Source of the DNA: Micromonospora avicenniae
GTDB lineage: Bacteria; Actinomycetota; Actinomycetes; Mycobacteriales; Micromonosporaceae
Assembly (NCBI RefSeq): GCF_900156065.1
Contig: NZ_FTNF01000001.1
Location: forward strand, 644,054 to 708,053
Reading direction: 5' to 3'
DNA length: 64,000 bases
The notes below the pieces were generated by a model that did not search any database, was not told the origin of the DNA, and saw only the letters and a list, made by a program, of their open reading frames with translations. Position numbers and translations under genes: made by a program. Of this stretch, positions 46,561 through 56,876 are shown in pieces; within the stretch, counting starts at the first letter, position 1; the number at the start of each line of letters is the position of its first letter.

Positions 46561-47658
46561 TCAGATCGTCGGGATCAGCTCGCCCGGGTCACCCGGAGCG
46601 GTCCCCTCGGCCGGCCGGACGAGTTCCGGCTCGACCTCGTGCGGCCGGATCTGCCCGGCGGCGATCTCCTCCGCGTAGTGGCAGGCCACCCGGTGGCCGG
46701 AGAGCACCTCGCGCAGCGCCGGCCGCTCGTCGGCGCAGCGGGTCGGCTGGGCCCACGGGCACCGGGTGTGGAAACGGCACCCGGCCGGCGGGTTCGACGG
46801 CGAGGGCAGGTCTCCGGCGAGCAGGATCCGCTCGCGCCGGTCCTCCACCACCGGGTCCGGCACCGGCACGGCCGACATCAGCGCCCGGGTGTACGGGTGC
46901 ATCGGCTCGCGGTAGAGCTCCTCGCTGGACGCCTCCTCGACCAGCCCGCCCAGGTACATCACCCCGACGGTGTCCGAGATGTGCCGGACCACCGCCAGGT
47001 CGTGCGCGATGATCAGATACGTGAGGCCCCGCTCGACCTGCAGATCCTTCATCAGGTTGAGCACCTGGGCCTGGATCGAGACGTCGAGCGCGGAGACCGG
47101 CTCGTCGGCGACGATCAGGTCCGGGTCGAGCACCAGGGCCCGGGCGATACCGATCCGCTGGCGCTGACCGCCGGAGAACTCGTGCGGGTACTTGGTGAGC
47201 GCCGAGGCGGGCAGGCCGACCGCCTCCAGCGTCTCGCGCAGCCGCTTGCTGGTCTCCGCCTTGTCGTTCGCCAGTCCGTGCGCCTTGAGTCCCTCCAGCA
47301 GCAGCGACTCCACCGACTGCCGCGGGTCCAGGCTGGACAGCGGGTCCTGGAAGATCATCTGCATCCGGCGGCGCGCCCGGCGCATCTTCTCGCCCTTGAG
47401 CGCTCGGACGTCCGTGCCGTCGAAGACGACCTCGCCGTCCGTAGGCTCGACCAACCGCAGCAGGCCACGGCCCAGCGTCGACTTGCCGCAGCCGGACTCG
47501 CCGACCAGCCCGTACGTCTCACCCGCGTTGATGGAGAGCGAGACGCCGTCCACCGCGTAGACGTAGCCGACGGTGCGGTCGAAGAGCACACCACTCTTGA
47601 TCGGGAAATGGACCTTGACGTCACGCAGTTCGACAAGTGGTCCGGTCCGCTCGGTCAC
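46561..47658 (-). CDS. peptide ABC transporter ATP-binding protein (DppF/OppF-like)
   Basis: 365 residues from GTG 47658, overlapping the previous stop (GTGA). Walker [10 protein letters not shown], signature SGGQRQR, Walker B DLIVADE with the following ALDVS, and the C-terminal oligopeptide/dipeptide extension with three cysteines ([16 protein letters not shown]) typical of this subfamily, which in some members holds an Fe-S cluster. It powers peptide uptake with DppD. Last gene of the five-gene operon. Confidence 0.95.
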   Translation of the reverse strand: MTERTGPLVELRDVKVHFPIKSGVLFDRTVGYVYAVDGVSLSINAGETYGLVGESGCGKSTLGRGLLRLVEPTDGEVVFDGTDVRALKGEKMRRARRRMQMIFQDPLSSLDPRQSVESLLLEGLKAHGLANDKAETSKRLRETLEAVGLPASALTKYPHEFSGGQRQRIGIARALVLDPDLIVADEPVSALDVSIQAQVLNLMKDLQVERGLTYLIIAHDLAVVRHISDTVGVMYLGGLVEEASSEELYREPMHPYTRALMSAVPVPDPVVEDRRERILLAGDLPSPSNPPAGCRFHTRCPWAQPTRCADERPALREVLSGHRVACHYAEEIAAGQIRPHEVEPELVRPAEGTAPGDPGELIPTI

Positions 47659-48641
47659 GGTACCGCCACCTCCTCGGAGACAGGGTTGTTGCAGCGCAGG
47701 TCGCCGCCGGTGGCGGTGGGCTCGAGCGTGGGCGCTCCTTCGAGGCAGGCGTCGACGACGTTGTCGCAGCGCGGTGCGAAGGCGCAGCCTTCCACCCACG
47801 GAATGTTGTCGGCCACCGAGCCGCGGATCGCGTGCAGCCGCTCGCCGCGGGTCGAATCGAGCCGGGGCACGGAGTTGAGCAGCCCGTGCGTGTACGGATG
47901 CCGGGCGTGCGCGAACAGTTCGTGCCGCCGGGCCCGCTCCACCACCTTGCCGCCGTAGAGCACGTTGACGGTGTCGCAGAGACCGGCCACCACGCCCAGA
48001 TCGTGAGTGATCATGATGAGCGCGGTCCCGGTGTCGTCGACCAACTGCTTCAGCAGCGTCAGGATCTGCGCCTGGATGGTCACGTCCAGCGCCGTGGTCG
48101 GCTCGTCGGCGATCAGCAGTCGCGGCTTGCAGGCCAGGGCGATGGCGATCAGCGCCCGCTGCCGCATGCCGCCGGAGATCTGGTGCGGGTACTCCTTGAG
48201 CCGCCGGTCCGGGTCGGGGATGCCGACCGCGTCCAACAGTTCGCGGGCCTCCCGCAGCGCCTGCCTGCGGTCGCGGCCCTGGTGCCGCTCGAGCACCTCG
48301 GCGACCTGGACGCCGATCGGGATGACCGGGTTCAGCGAGGAGAGCGGGTCCTGGAAGATCATGCCGATGTCCCGGCCACGCCGGTCCCGCATGTCGTCCC
48401 GGCGCAGCTTGAGCAGGTCGGCGCCGTCGAAGAGCACCTCACCGGTGACCTTGTTGCCGCGCTTGGGAAGCAATCCCATGATCGCCAGGCTGGTCACGCT
48501 CTTGCCGCAGCCCGACTCGCCGACCAGGCCGACGGTCTGCCCCGGCTCCACCGTGAAGCTGACCTTGTCCACCGCCGTGAACGGTCGTTCGCCGCGCCGC
48601 TGGAACACGACGCTCAGATCACGTACGTCGAGCAGGCTCAT
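47655..48641 (-). CDS. peptide ABC transporter ATP-binding protein (DppD/OppD-like)
   Basis: 328 residues. Walker [10 protein letters not shown], signature ISGGMRQR, Walker [19 protein letters not shown], and a C-terminal cysteine-bearing extension ([15 protein letters not shown]). Partner of DppF in the asymmetric ATPase. Separated from the permease gene by 112 bases. Confidence 0.95.
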   Translation of the reverse strand: MSLLDVRDLSVVFQRRGERPFTAVDKVSFTVEPGQTVGLVGESGCGKSVTSLAIMGLLPKRGNKVTGEVLFDGADLLKLRRDDMRDRRGRDIGMIFQDPLSSLNPVIPIGVQVAEVLERHQGRDRRQALREARELLDAVGIPDPDRRLKEYPHQISGGMRQRALIAIALACKPRLLIADEPTTALDVTIQAQILTLLKQLVDDTGTALIMITHDLGVVAGLCDTVNVLYGGKVVERARRHELFAHARHPYTHGLLNSVPRLDSTRGERLHAIRGSVADNIPWVEGCAFAPRCDNVVDACLEGAPTLEPTATGGDLRCNNPVSEEVAVP

Positions 48642-48753
48642 CGGGTCACTTCCTCACCGTGCTGGTCCGTCACTCGTGACCGTGGGGCTCGCGGGCTGAC
48701 CCCTCGCGGCCGCCGCCGGTCCACGCCGGCCGTGCTGTCGTCTCGCACCGTCG

Positions 48754-49776
48754 TCACCGCCGGTTCTTCGGGTCGATGGCCTCACGCATCGCCTCACCGA
48801 GCAGGGTGAAGCCGAGCGCGACGATGATGATCGCCAGCGCCGGGTAGTAGGCCAACTCGGGGCGTACCTCGAAGTAGCGGACGCCGGCGTCGCCGAGCAT
48901 CGCGCCCCACTCGGCCCGGTCCCGGTTGGGATCGCCGAGGCCGAGGAAGGAGAGCGACGCGGCCTCGATGATCGCGACGGAGAGCGTCAGCGTGGCCTGC
49001 ACGATCACCGCCGTCATGGCGTTGGGGAGCATGTGACGCAGGACGATGTTGTGTTCCTTGACGCCGAGCGCCCGGGCGGCGAGCACGTGGTCGCTCTCCC
49101 GTTGGGCGAGCATGGAGCCGCGCAGCAGCCGGGCGAAGACCGGCACGCTGACGATGGCCACGGCCAGGATGACCGTCCACTGGCTGGACTTGCTGGCCAG
49201 CGCGACCAGGGTGATCGCCAGCAGCAGGGCCGGCAGGGCCAGCATCACGTCCGTGACCCGCATGAGGATGTTGTCCACCCAGCCACCGAAGGCGCCGGCG
49301 ATCGCGCCGAGCAGTACGCCGATGGCGAGCCCGATGAGGGTGGCCAGCACGCCGACGAAGAGCGTCTGCCGGCTGCCGTAGATCAGGCGGGACAGCAGGT
49401 CCCGGCCCAACTCGTCGGAGCCGAGCGGGAATCCGTCGGTGGCTCCGGGGATGTGGTCCGCGGCGAGCTGGCTGGTCAACTCGTCGAAGCGCTGCACCGG
49501 GTCGTGCGGGGCGATCAACGGCGCGAAGATCGCCACGAGTACGAAGAGCGCGATGATGGTGGCGCCGACGATCGCGGCCGGGTTGCGCCGCAGCCGGCGC
49601 AACGCGTCCCGGAAGAGGCTCACGCCACCCTTGCCGGCGCTGGCCTGCGCCAGTTCCTCCAGGCGCGCCTTCTTCCGGTCACCGAGTCGGTTGAGGCTCG
49701 CGCCGCCCGCGCGGCCCGGGCGCTCGTCCTTGCGCCGGGGGGCCGGGGTACCTGCCTGCGTGGTTGGTTCGGTCAT
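48754..49776 (-). CDS. peptide ABC transporter permease (DppC/OppC-like)
   Basis: 340 residues, starting with an unusually long charged cytoplasmic N-terminus (~55 residues, KDERPGRAGGASLNRLGDRKKARLEE) before the first helix. Six membrane helices; the ATPase-contact loop reads ARALGVKEHNIVLRHMLPNAMTAVIVQATL. It also has the extracellular OppC N-domain (PHDPVQRFDELTSQLAADHIPGATDGFPLGSDELGRDL). Overlaps DppB by ATGA. Confidence 0.95.
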   Translation of the reverse strand: MTEPTTQAGTPAPRRKDERPGRAGGASLNRLGDRKKARLEELAQASAGKGGVSLFRDALRRLRRNPAAIVGATIIALFVLVAIFAPLIAPHDPVQRFDELTSQLAADHIPGATDGFPLGSDELGRDLLSRLIYGSRQTLFVGVLATLIGLAIGVLLGAIAGAFGGWVDNILMRVTDVMLALPALLLAITLVALASKSSQWTVILAVAIVSVPVFARLLRGSMLAQRESDHVLAARALGVKEHNIVLRHMLPNAMTAVIVQATLTLSVAIIEAASLSFLGLGDPNRDRAEWGAMLGDAGVRYFEVRPELAYYPALAIIIVALGFTLLGEAMREAIDPKNRR

Positions 49777-50780
49777 CGCACACGCACCCTCGGGTCGATG
49801 AAGGCGTAGGAGAGGTCGACCAGCAGGTTGACCACCACGAAGACCAATGCGGCCAGCAGGATCAGCGCCTGGAGGACGGGGTAGTCGCGGCTGCCGGTGA
49901 TCGAGTCGGTGATCAGGGTGCCGAGGCCGCCCCAGTTGTAGACCTTCTCGGTGAGTACCGCGCCGGAGAGCAGCGCGCCGGTCTGCAGGCCGATGGTCGT
50001 GACCACCGGCAGCAGTGCGTTGCGCAGGACGTGCCGACCCCGGATGGTGCGGTGCCGCAGACCCTTGGCCTCGGCGGTGCGGACGTAGTCCTCGTTGAGC
50101 ACGTCGAGCACGCTCGCCCGGGTCATCCGGACGATGACCGCCAGCGGGATGGTGGCGAGCGTGACCGCCGGCAGGATCAGGTGCCAGAGCGCGTCCGCTG
50201 TGGCGTCGAACTCCCGGGTGAGCAGGCTGTCGAGGACGAAGAAGCCGGTGATGTTGGTGTTGTCCAACCCGATGCCGACCCGACCGGACGGCGGGAACCA
50301 GTGGATGTTCTGGGTGAAGACGTCCTTGAGCAGGTAGCCCAGGAAGAAGATCGGGATCGAGATGCCGAGCAGCGTGCCCACCACGGTCAGGTGGTCGAGG
50401 GCCCGACCACGCCAGCGGGCGGCGAGGTAGCCGAGCGGGATGCCGAGGCCGACCGCGACGATCATCGCGGCCAGGGCCAGCTCGACGGTGGCCGGGAAGG
50501 CCCGGCCGATCACCTCGATGACGGGATCGCCGGTGCGGATCGAGTTGCCGAAGTCCCCGGTCAGGATCCGCTGCATGAACTTGCCGTACTGCACGTGGAT
50601 CGGCTGGTCGTAGCCGAGCGCCTTGGTCAGTAGGGCGCGGGTCTCGGGGGTGGCCCGCTCACCGAGCAGCGCGTCGACCGGGCCGCCGGGCAGGTTCCGC
50701 AACCAGATGAAGATCAGCGCCGACAGCGCTATCAGCGTCACCACCAGCTGTAGCAGGCGGCGGACTATGACTCGCAACAT
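49773..50780 (-). CDS. peptide ABC transporter permease (DppB/OppB-like)
   Basis: 335 residues; starts MLRVIVRRLLQLVVTLIALS, the standard first helix of the family. Six helices and a contact loop with EAKGLRHRTIRGRHVLRNALLPVV. Its GALLSGAVLTEKVYNWGGLG segment is diagnostic. First permease after the binding protein; preceded by a strong hairpin at 50810-50852. Confidence 0.95.
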   Translation of the reverse strand: MLRVIVRRLLQLVVTLIALSALIFIWLRNLPGGPVDALLGERATPETRALLTKALGYDQPIHVQYGKFMQRILTGDFGNSIRTGDPVIEVIGRAFPATVELALAAMIVAVGLGIPLGYLAARWRGRALDHLTVVGTLLGISIPIFFLGYLLKDVFTQNIHWFPPSGRVGIGLDNTNITGFFVLDSLLTREFDATADALWHLILPAVTLATIPLAVIVRMTRASVLDVLNEDYVRTAEAKGLRHRTIRGRHVLRNALLPVVTTIGLQTGALLSGAVLTEKVYNWGGLGTLITDSITGSRDYPVLQALILLAALVFVVVNLLVDLSYAFIDPRVRVR

Positions 50781-50809
50781 CTCTCACACACCAGACTCTC
50801 GATGGTCGC

Positions 50810-50852
50810 GGAATCGGCCCGGGCGGGGAAACCCCCAACCCGGGCCGATTCC
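50810..50852 (-). promoter_or_regulatory. long hairpin between the binding-protein and permease genes
   Basis: 14-base-pair perfect outer stem GGAATCGGCCCGGG / CCCGGGCCGATTCC enclosing an inner CGGGG-AAA-CCCCC stem. Located in the 96-base gap of the operon. Such a structure in other transporter operons partly terminates transcription or protects the 3' end of the binding-protein mRNA, so the binding protein is made in excess. Role here is inferred. Confidence 0.75.
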
Positions 50853-50876
50853 GCCTACGGCGTCAGCCGATCGGCG

Positions 50877-52550
50877 TCACTGCTTGACGCTGACGGTGTT
50901 GAACCGCTCGTCGGTCAGCGGGCTCGCCACCATGCCCTCGACGTCCTTGGTGACGACGATGGCCGGCGGGGCGTGCCAGACCGGAACGGCCGGCAGCCAC
51001 TTGCTGGCGAGGTCCCGGTTGACCTGCTCCCAGGCCGCCTTCTTGCCCGCCTCGTCGACGGTGCCGTCGGCCTTGGTGATGGCCTCGAACATGTCGGTCA
51101 TCGCCTGGTCGCCGAACTCGGCCTTGGCCCGGCCGAAGAACGTCCCGACGAAGTTGCCCGGGTCGTTGTAGTCACCGGTCCAGCCGAGGATGTGCAGGTC
51201 GTGCTTGCCGAACGTCTGCACGTCGTCCTTGAAGCCACCGTTCCACGGCCGCGGCACACCGTTGACCTTGATGCCGACGGCCTGCAGGTCGTTGGCCAGG
51301 ATGGTGAAGATCTCCTGCGGGTTCGGCATGTACGGCCGGGTGACGTCCGGCGGGTAGTAGAAGTTCAGCGTCAGGTTCTCGGCGCCGGCCTCCTTGAGCA
51401 GCTGCTTGGCCTTCTCCGGGTTGTACTCGTACTTCTGCACGTCCGGGGCGTAGCCGAGCACGGTGTCCGGCATGAGCTCGTCGGCGACCTTCGCGCCGCC
51501 CGGGCCCTTGGTCTGCACCAGCTGCTGGCGGTTGAGCGCGTAGGCGATGGCCTGGCGCACCCGCAGGTCCTTCAGCTTCGGGTTCTTCTGGTTGATACCC
51601 AGGTAGAGGATGTTGAAGGCCGGGCGGTCGATGACCTGGAAGCCCTCGTCGGCGAGCGCCTTGCGGTCGGCCGGGGCGGGGAAGTCGATGCCGTGGACGG
51701 TGCCGGCCCGCAGCTCCTGCTTACGGGTGTTCTCGTCCTTGATGATCTTGATGATCAGCTTGTCGACCTTGGCCTTGTCACCCCAGTAGTCCGGGTTCCG
51801 GTTCAGGGTGATCTCACCCTTGGCCTTGTCCCAACCGCCGAAGGTGAACGGACCGGTGCCGACCGGGTGCTCGTTGGCGAACGCGCTGTAGGCGAACGAG
51901 TCGCCGTTCTGCGTAACCGTGTCGGCGTCGTACTTCTTGAGCGCCTCAGGGCTGGCGATCGACAGCGAGGTCAGCGCGAAGGCGCCGGGGAAGGCGCCCT
52001 TGTACTTGTTCAAGGTCAGGACGGCGGTGCCGTCGTCCTTGGCCTCGCACTTGTTGTAGACCGACTCACCGGCACCCTCGGCCTCGTTCTTGGCGAACCC
52101 GCCGAAGGTGTCCATGTAGTAGATCATGTTCGCCTGGGCCGCCGCGCCCTTCATGTTGTACCAGCGGTCGAAGTTGTAGCAGACCGCAGCGGCGTTGAAC
52201 GGCGTCCCGTCGTGGAACTTCACGCCCTGGCGCAGCTTGAAGGTCCAGACCTTGCCGCTCTCGTCGTGCTCCCAGCTCTCGGCCAGGCCGCCCGTCAGCT
52301 CCGCGGTGCCCGGCTTGTGGGTGACCAGGGTGTCGAACATCTGCCGGATCGGCCGGAACGACTCGCCGTCGTCGTTGAAGATCGGATCGAAGTTCTTCGG
52401 GTCACCGGCACCCGCGAAGATGAAGGTGCCGCCGGTCTTGGCCTCGCCGCTGTCGCCGTCACGCTCGCTTTCCGCGCACCCGGCGGCACCTACCGCCAGG
52501 GCGGTGACGGCCGCGATCGCGACGGCCGTTCTGAGCCTTCTCCCCTGCAT
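50877..52550 (-). CDS. peptide ABC transporter substrate-binding lipoprotein (family 5)
   Basis: 557 residues. Signal peptide with lipobox VGAAGC at residue ~25. Family 5 (SBP_bac_5) features: DPKNFDPIFNDDGESFRPIRQMFDTLV, WTFKLRQGVKFHDGTPFNAAAVCYNFDRW and ILGWTGDYNDPGNFVGTFF. Binds peptides or similar solutes outside the membrane and delivers them to DppB-DppC. Head of the operon; the 258-base region upstream (to recR) should carry the promoter. Confidence 0.94.
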   Translation of the reverse strand: MQGRRLRTAVAIAAVTALAVGAAGCAESERDGDSGEAKTGGTFIFAGAGDPKNFDPIFNDDGESFRPIRQMFDTLVTHKPGTAELTGGLAESWEHDESGKVWTFKLRQGVKFHDGTPFNAAAVCYNFDRWYNMKGAAAQANMIYYMDTFGGFAKNEAEGAGESVYNKCEAKDDGTAVLTLNKYKGAFPGAFALTSLSIASPEALKKYDADTVTQNGDSFAYSAFANEHPVGTGPFTFGGWDKAKGEITLNRNPDYWGDKAKVDKLIIKIIKDENTRKQELRAGTVHGIDFPAPADRKALADEGFQVIDRPAFNILYLGINQKNPKLKDLRVRQAIAYALNRQQLVQTKGPGGAKVADELMPDTVLGYAPDVQKYEYNPEKAKQLLKEAGAENLTLNFYYPPDVTRPYMPNPQEIFTILANDLQAVGIKVNGVPRPWNGGFKDDVQTFGKHDLHILGWTGDYNDPGNFVGTFFGRAKAEFGDQAMTDMFEAITKADGTVDEAGKKAAWEQVNRDLASKWLPAVPVWHAPPAIVVTKDVEGMVASPLTDERFNTVSVKQ

Positions 52551-52808
52551 CTCTCACCTCTGTCATGCGCCTGACCACACGAAGTCGTGGCTCGGTCCGT
52601 GTGCGGGAGGCTATGACAGGTCACACAGGAAGCGGAACGCCCGCGAGGTAATCGCTATCAAGCCGACACCTTCTGACACCCGAAGGCCCACCGGAGACCG
52701 AAGGCGACACATGATGACGGCATAAATGGGCGATTTATCGGCTGCGCGGGCGTTCATCGATCACACCCGATCAGAGTGGTACCGGGCGACCGCACCCTGA
52801 GTCGCGGC

Positions 52809-53402
52809 TCAGACGGCCCGGCGCCCCTCGAAGGCGCGGCCGAGCGTGATCTCGTCGGCGTACTCGAGGTCACCACCGACCGGCAGACCGCTCGCGAGCC
52901 GGGTGACCGCGATCCCCATCGGCTTGACCATCAGCGCCAGGTAGGTGGCGGTCGCCTCGCCTTCGGTGTTCGGGTCGGTGGCGAGGATCAGCTCGCGGAC
53001 GGCGCCGCCACCGAGCCGGGTCATCAGCTCGCGGATGCGCAGGTTGTCCGGCCCGATCCCCTCCAGCGGATTGATCGCTCCACCGAGCACGTGGTAGCGA
53101 CCACGGAACTCACCGGTCCGCTCGATCGCCACCACGTCCTTCGGCTCCTCGACCACGCAGATCACCTCGTCGGCTCGGCGCGGGTCGCGACAGATCCGGC
53201 ACTGCTCGGACTCGGCGACGTTGTAGCAGCTGGTGCAGAACCGCACCAGCTCCTTGACCTTGCGCAGGGCACCGGCCAGCCGGTTGACGTCGGCCGGGTC
53301 GGCGGAGAGGACGTGGAAGGCGATCCGCTGGGCGCTCTTCGGGCCCACGCCCGGCAGCCGCCCCAGCTCGTCGATCAGGTCCTGGATGGCGCCTTCATAC
53401 AT
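52809..53402 (-). CDS. recR: recombination protein RecR
   Basis: 197 residues, usual length. N-terminal HhH ([24 protein letters not shown]), four-cysteine zinc finger ([16 protein letters not shown]) and Toprim domain ([18 protein letters not shown] ... [19 protein letters not shown]). Works with RecF and RecO in loading RecA onto gapped DNA. Follows ybaB by 7 bases, part of the dnaX-ybaB-recR operon. Confidence 0.97.
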   Translation of the reverse strand: MYEGAIQDLIDELGRLPGVGPKSAQRIAFHVLSADPADVNRLAGALRKVKELVRFCTSCYNVAESEQCRICRDPRRADEVICVVEEPKDVVAIERTGEFRGRYHVLGGAINPLEGIGPDNLRIRELMTRLGGGAVRELILATDPNTEGEATATYLALMVKPMGIAVTRLASGLPVGGDLEYADEITLGRAFEGRRAV

Positions 53403-53409
53403 CTGCGGC

Positions 53410-53742
53410 TCAGAAACCCGGCAGGCCGAGGCCGCCCATGCCGCCGGTGACCGGGCCCATCTTGCGCTCGGTCAACTCCCGGGCCGCCTCGGCGGCGTTG
53501 TGCAGGGCCGCGACGACCAGGTCCTCCAGGGTCTCCACGTCCTCCGGGTCGACCGCCTTCGGGTCGATCTTGACGCTCTTGACCTCGCCGGTGCCGACGA
53601 CCGTCACGGTGACCAGGCCACCCCCGGCCGTGCCGGTCAGCTCGGCCTCGGCCAGCTCGGCCTGCGCCTTGGCGATCTGCTGCTGCATCTTCTGCGCCTG
53701 CTTCAGCATCTGCTGCATGTTCGGCTGTCCACCTGGGCGCAC
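53410..53742 (-). CDS. YbaB/EbfC nucleoid-associated protein
   Basis: 110 residues from GTG 53742, chosen because AAGGAG lies 7-12 bases upstream on the minus strand. Begins with [21 protein letters not shown], a helical segment, then the beta sheet with [24 protein letters not shown] and a Gly-rich tail. Forms a tweezer-like homodimer that binds DNA. Always placed between dnaX and recR in many bacteria. Confidence 0.95.
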   Translation of the reverse strand: MRPGGQPNMQQMLKQAQKMQQQIAKAQAELAEAELTGTAGGGLVTVTVVGTGEVKSVKIDPKAVDPEDVETLEDLVVAALHNAAEAARELTERKMGPVTGGMGGLGLPGF

Positions 53743-53828
53743 GATGGCTCCTTCTCGCACTCGTCTGCTGGGCCGTCGCTCAGCCTATCCGCTGGGTCCG
53801 ACCGAGCCGTTCTCCGTGCCCGCTCGGC

Positions 53829-56381
53829 TCAGCGGGCGTCCACCTCGTCGATCTTCTCAGCACCGAGGGCCTCGCGGAGCAGCCGTACCGCCTGCTCCTC
53901 GCTCGACTCCCGGGCCGTCTTCTCGTCGATCACGTCGTCCAACGGCTCGTCGCCGGGATCGAACCCCTCGTAGACCGGGGTCGCCGGCGGTCGCCCGCCG
54001 CCGGACCGGACCGGGCCGTCGTAGTCCGGGTCGTACGGCGGTTCGCCCGCCCAGTCGCTGTCCGCGGTCGGCCGGGCCGGCTGGGCGGTACGCGGACCAC
54101 GGCCCGCGGCGGCGGCCCGCGCCGCGGCGATGGCGCTGCTCACCGGTGCGCCGTTGCCGTTCACCGCCGCCGGGGCGGCGGTGTTCGCCGCAGCAGCGGC
54201 GTGCGCCGGTGGAGTGGCAGGGGCGGCGGCACCCGCTGGGGCACCGCTCGGGACGCCTGCCGAAGCGGGCACGCCCTCCGCGGCGGACGCCGGTCCACCG
54301 CCCGGGCGCGCCGGCTCGGGCCAGTCGTCCCCGGCACCGTCGCCCGCGGCGGGACCAGCGGCCGGAACCGGGGCGACCCCACCGGGGCGGGCCGGCTCGG
54401 GCCAGTCGTCCGCATCGTCGTCACCGGCCGCCGCCGGGCCGGACCCGCCACTCTCACGGCCGGCGGCCGGGCCGGACGCGCCGCCCGCACCGGCTCGGGC
54501 AGCCGGGCCGGACGCGCCATTCGCACCGGGTCGGGCAGCCGGGCCGGTCCCGCTGCGCGCACCGGACGCCGGGCCCGCCGGAGCAGGAGCAGGTGCGCTC
54601 GGACGCGGCGAGCCGGAGAGCGTGGCCGCGCCCCGCTCGCCGGCGACCTCACAGCGGATCTGCCAGCGCCCACCCAGCTCCTCGTAGAGGGCGTCGGTGA
54701 GCACCGTGGCGTGATCGGACACCATCCGGGCCAGCACGCCGGACTTCACCGTGAGCACCAGCGTGTCACCGTCGAGCTCCCGCACCACGGCGTCACGCAT
54801 CAACGCGGCGATCCGCTTGTTCGTCCGGTTGACCTTGCCGACCACGTCCGGCCAGACCCTCCGTACGGCTACCGCGTCCAGGACGCCGGGCGTCTCGGTT
54901 CCGGGCCGGGGCGGCTCCGGGGTGACCGGGTCGGGCATCACCGCCGAGGGCGGCACCACCCGCCGGGACGCGTCGTCCGGACCGGCCGCCGCGGGCCGGG
55001 CGGCGGGGCCGGCCTCGACCGGGGACTGCGGGCGGGGCGCACCGGCACCGGGGACGTGCTCGGCGGAGGAAGTCGGTGCGGGAATGGCGGCAGCCGCCGT
55101 GGCGGGCCCGGCCGGTGCCGCGGCGTCAGCCGCGTGCGGGGCGGAGGGCGCCGGGCGTACGGCCGGGGCCGGGGCGACCGGCGCGGAGCCGGCAGCGGCC
55201 GACGGCGCGTCGGTGCCGGCCAGGGTGAGCCGGCGCTCCATGCGTTCGAGGCGCTGGAGCAGGCCGCCGGTCGAGTCGTCGACACCCGGAAGCAGCATCC
55301 GGGCGCAGATCAGCTCCAGCAGCAGCCGGGGCGCGGTGGCGCCGCGCATCTCCACCAGGCCGTTGTGCACGATGTCGGCGCAGCGCGACAGGGTGCCCGG
55401 GCCGAGCCGCTGGGCCTGCGCGGTCATCCGTTCGATCTGGTCGGCCGGACCGTCGATGAGGCCCTTCGCGGCGGCGTCCGGCACCTGCTGGAGCACGATC
55501 AGGTCGCGCAGCCGTTCCAGCAGGTCGGAGGCGAACCGGCGCAGGTCGTGCCCGGCCTCGGCGACCCGGTCGACAGTTGCGTACGCCGCCGCCCCGTCCC
55601 CGGCGGCGATCGCGTCGCACATCTCGTCGATCAGCGCCGAGTCGGTCACGCCGAGCAACGCGGCGGCCCGGGCGTAGGTGACCCCCTCTGGACCTGCGCC
55701 CGCGATGAGCTGGTCGAGCACGGAGAGGCTGTCCCGCATGCTGCCGCCGCCGGCGCGGACCACCAGCGGGAAGACCGCCGGCTCGACGGTCACCCCCTCC
55801 GCCTCGCAGAGCTGCTCCAGATAGGGACGGACCACCTTCGGCGGGAACAGCCGGAACGGGTAGTGGTGGGTCCGCGACCTGATCGTGCCGAGCACCTTCT
55901 CGGGCTCGGTGGTGGCGAAGATGAACTTGACGTACTCCGGCGGCTCCTCGACCAGCTTGAGCAGCGCGTTGAAGCCGGCCGACGAGACCATGTGCGCCTC
56001 GTCGATGATATAGATCTTGAAGCGGCTGCGGGCCGGCGCGAAGAACGCCTTCTCGCGCAACTCCCGGGCGTCGTCGACGCCGCCGTGGCTCGCCGCGTCG
56101 ATCTCGATGACGTCGATCGACCCGCCGCCGTCGGGGGCCAGCGAGCGGCACGACTCGCACTGCCCGCACGGCTCGGGGGTGGGCCCCTGCTCACAGTTGA
56201 GCGAGCGGGCCAGGACCCGGGCGCTGGAGGTCTTGCCGCAGCCGCGCGGGCCGGAGAAGAGGTAGGCGTGGTTGAGCCGGCCGCTGCGCAGCGCCTGGGA
56301 CAGCGGCTCGGTGACCTGCTCCTGGCCGATCATCTCGGCGAACGTGCGCGGCCGGTACTTGCGGTAAAGGGCCAGTGCCAC
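53829..56381 (-). CDS. dnaX: DNA polymerase III subunit gamma/tau
   Basis: 850 residues from GTG 56381 ([14 protein letters not shown]) with GGAGG upstream. ATPase domain: Walker [12 protein letters not shown], zinc module [20 protein letters not shown]-type IIDEAHMVS and sensor [10 protein letters not shown]. Domain III follows to ~residue 375. Between ~375 and ~790 lies a very long Ala/Pro/Gly-rich low-complexity region interrupted by a small folded domain near ~500-570 ([22 protein letters not shown]). The C-terminal acidic end could contact the polymerase. It is the clamp-loader ATPase. No A-AAA-AAG slippery site was seen. Confidence 0.96.
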   Translation of the reverse strand: MALALYRKYRPRTFAEMIGQEQVTEPLSQALRSGRLNHAYLFSGPRGCGKTSSARVLARSLNCEQGPTPEPCGQCESCRSLAPDGGGSIDVIEIDAASHGGVDDARELREKAFFAPARSRFKIYIIDEAHMVSSAGFNALLKLVEEPPEYVKFIFATTEPEKVLGTIRSRTHHYPFRLFPPKVVRPYLEQLCEAEGVTVEPAVFPLVVRAGGGSMRDSLSVLDQLIAGAGPEGVTYARAAALLGVTDSALIDEMCDAIAAGDGAAAYATVDRVAEAGHDLRRFASDLLERLRDLIVLQQVPDAAAKGLIDGPADQIERMTAQAQRLGPGTLSRCADIVHNGLVEMRGATAPRLLLELICARMLLPGVDDSTGGLLQRLERMERRLTLAGTDAPSAAAGSAPVAPAPAVRPAPSAPHAADAAAPAGPATAAAAIPAPTSSAEHVPGAGAPRPQSPVEAGPAARPAAAGPDDASRRVVPPSAVMPDPVTPEPPRPGTETPGVLDAVAVRRVWPDVVGKVNRTNKRIAALMRDAVVRELDGDTLVLTVKSGVLARMVSDHATVLTDALYEELGGRWQIRCEVAGERGAATLSGSPRPSAPAPAPAGPASGARSGTGPAARPGANGASGPAARAGAGGASGPAAGRESGGSGPAAAGDDDADDWPEPARPGGVAPVPAAGPAAGDGAGDDWPEPARPGGGPASAAEGVPASAGVPSGAPAGAAAPATPPAHAAAAANTAAPAAVNGNGAPVSSAIAAARAAAAGRGPRTAQPARPTADSDWAGEPPYDPDYDGPVRSGGGRPPATPVYEGFDPGDEPLDDVIDEKTARESSEEQAVRLLREALGAEKIDEVDAR

Positions 56382-56469
56382 CCGTCCCGCCTCCTCTCGA
56401 CCGAGCCATTCTGCGCCGGTACGCCCCGGGTGACCACCCACCCCGCCGCCGGCGAGGGTCCGCACGCTT

Positions 56470-56543
56470 GATCAACTCGACTTCACGGATGTCGGGTGTC
56501 AGCACGTGGAGAACGCCCCGACTTCACTGAGCTCGAGTTGATC
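56470..56543. repeat. long-range inverted repeat GATCAACTCGA ... TCGAGTTGATC
   Basis: 11-base perfect arms at 56470-56480 and 56533-56543 with a 52-base interior that also contains two direct copies of CGACTTCAC. Lies between dnaX and the SRP RNA gene. It could fold as a long hairpin and has the look of a dispersed intergenic repeat of Micromonosporaceae. Confidence 0.7.
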
Positions 56544-56562
56544 GAGGGGACTCGAAACAGAA

Positions 56563-56652
56563 GGGCCCCCCGTGCACCCGTCAGAGCCCGCTTATCCTTG
56601 CTGCCTTCCGGCCCTGGGGAGGTTCACGAGATGCACGCCGCACGGGGGGCTC
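56563..56652 (-). ncRNA. ffs: signal recognition particle RNA, small bacterial type
   Basis: Reading the minus strand: the 5' GAGCCCCCCGTGC pairs with 3' GCACGGGGGGCCC, and the apex carries the invariant CAGGGCCGGAAGGCAGCAAGG domain IV core that binds Ffh. About 90 bases. Directs ribosomes to the membrane with Ffh. Its place upstream of dnaX is common in actinobacteria. Confidence 0.93.
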
Positions 56653-56732
56653 GTCAAGCGTACCCGACCTCCGGTCGATCTTCAGGGGGTGGTGGGGTGG
56701 CCCACCCGCCGGGTGCCTGTATTCTGGCTCGC

Positions 56733-56817
56733 GGAGGATTCGCCTAGAGGCCTAGGGCGCACGCTTGGAAAGCGTGTTGGGTTCACACCCTCACGAGTTC
56801 GAATCTCGTATCCTCCG
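56733..56817 (+). tRNA. tRNA-Ser (anticodon GGA)
   Basis: 85 bases with a long variable arm, as in class II tRNAs. Acceptor GGAGGAT / ATCCTCC, anticodon arm CACGC-TTGGAAA-GCGTG giving GGA, T-arm ACGAG-TTCGAAT-CTCGT. No CCA is encoded. Faces away from the SRP RNA gene. Confidence 0.94.
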
Positions 56818-56833
56818 CTCACCTGAGCAGCAC

Positions 56834-56876
56834 GAACGACAGGGTCGGCCCCCACGGGGACCGGCCCTTCGTCGTA
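56834..56876 (+). terminator. terminator of tRNA-Ser
   Basis: Imperfect long stem ACGACAGGGTCGGCCCC / GGGACCGGCCCTTCGTCGT around CCACG, 17 bases after the tRNA. Confidence 0.6.

Noticed and set aside
53829..56381. Programmed frameshift site in dnaX for a gamma subunit
   Set aside because: No A-AAA-AAG or similar slippery run with downstream hairpin was found.
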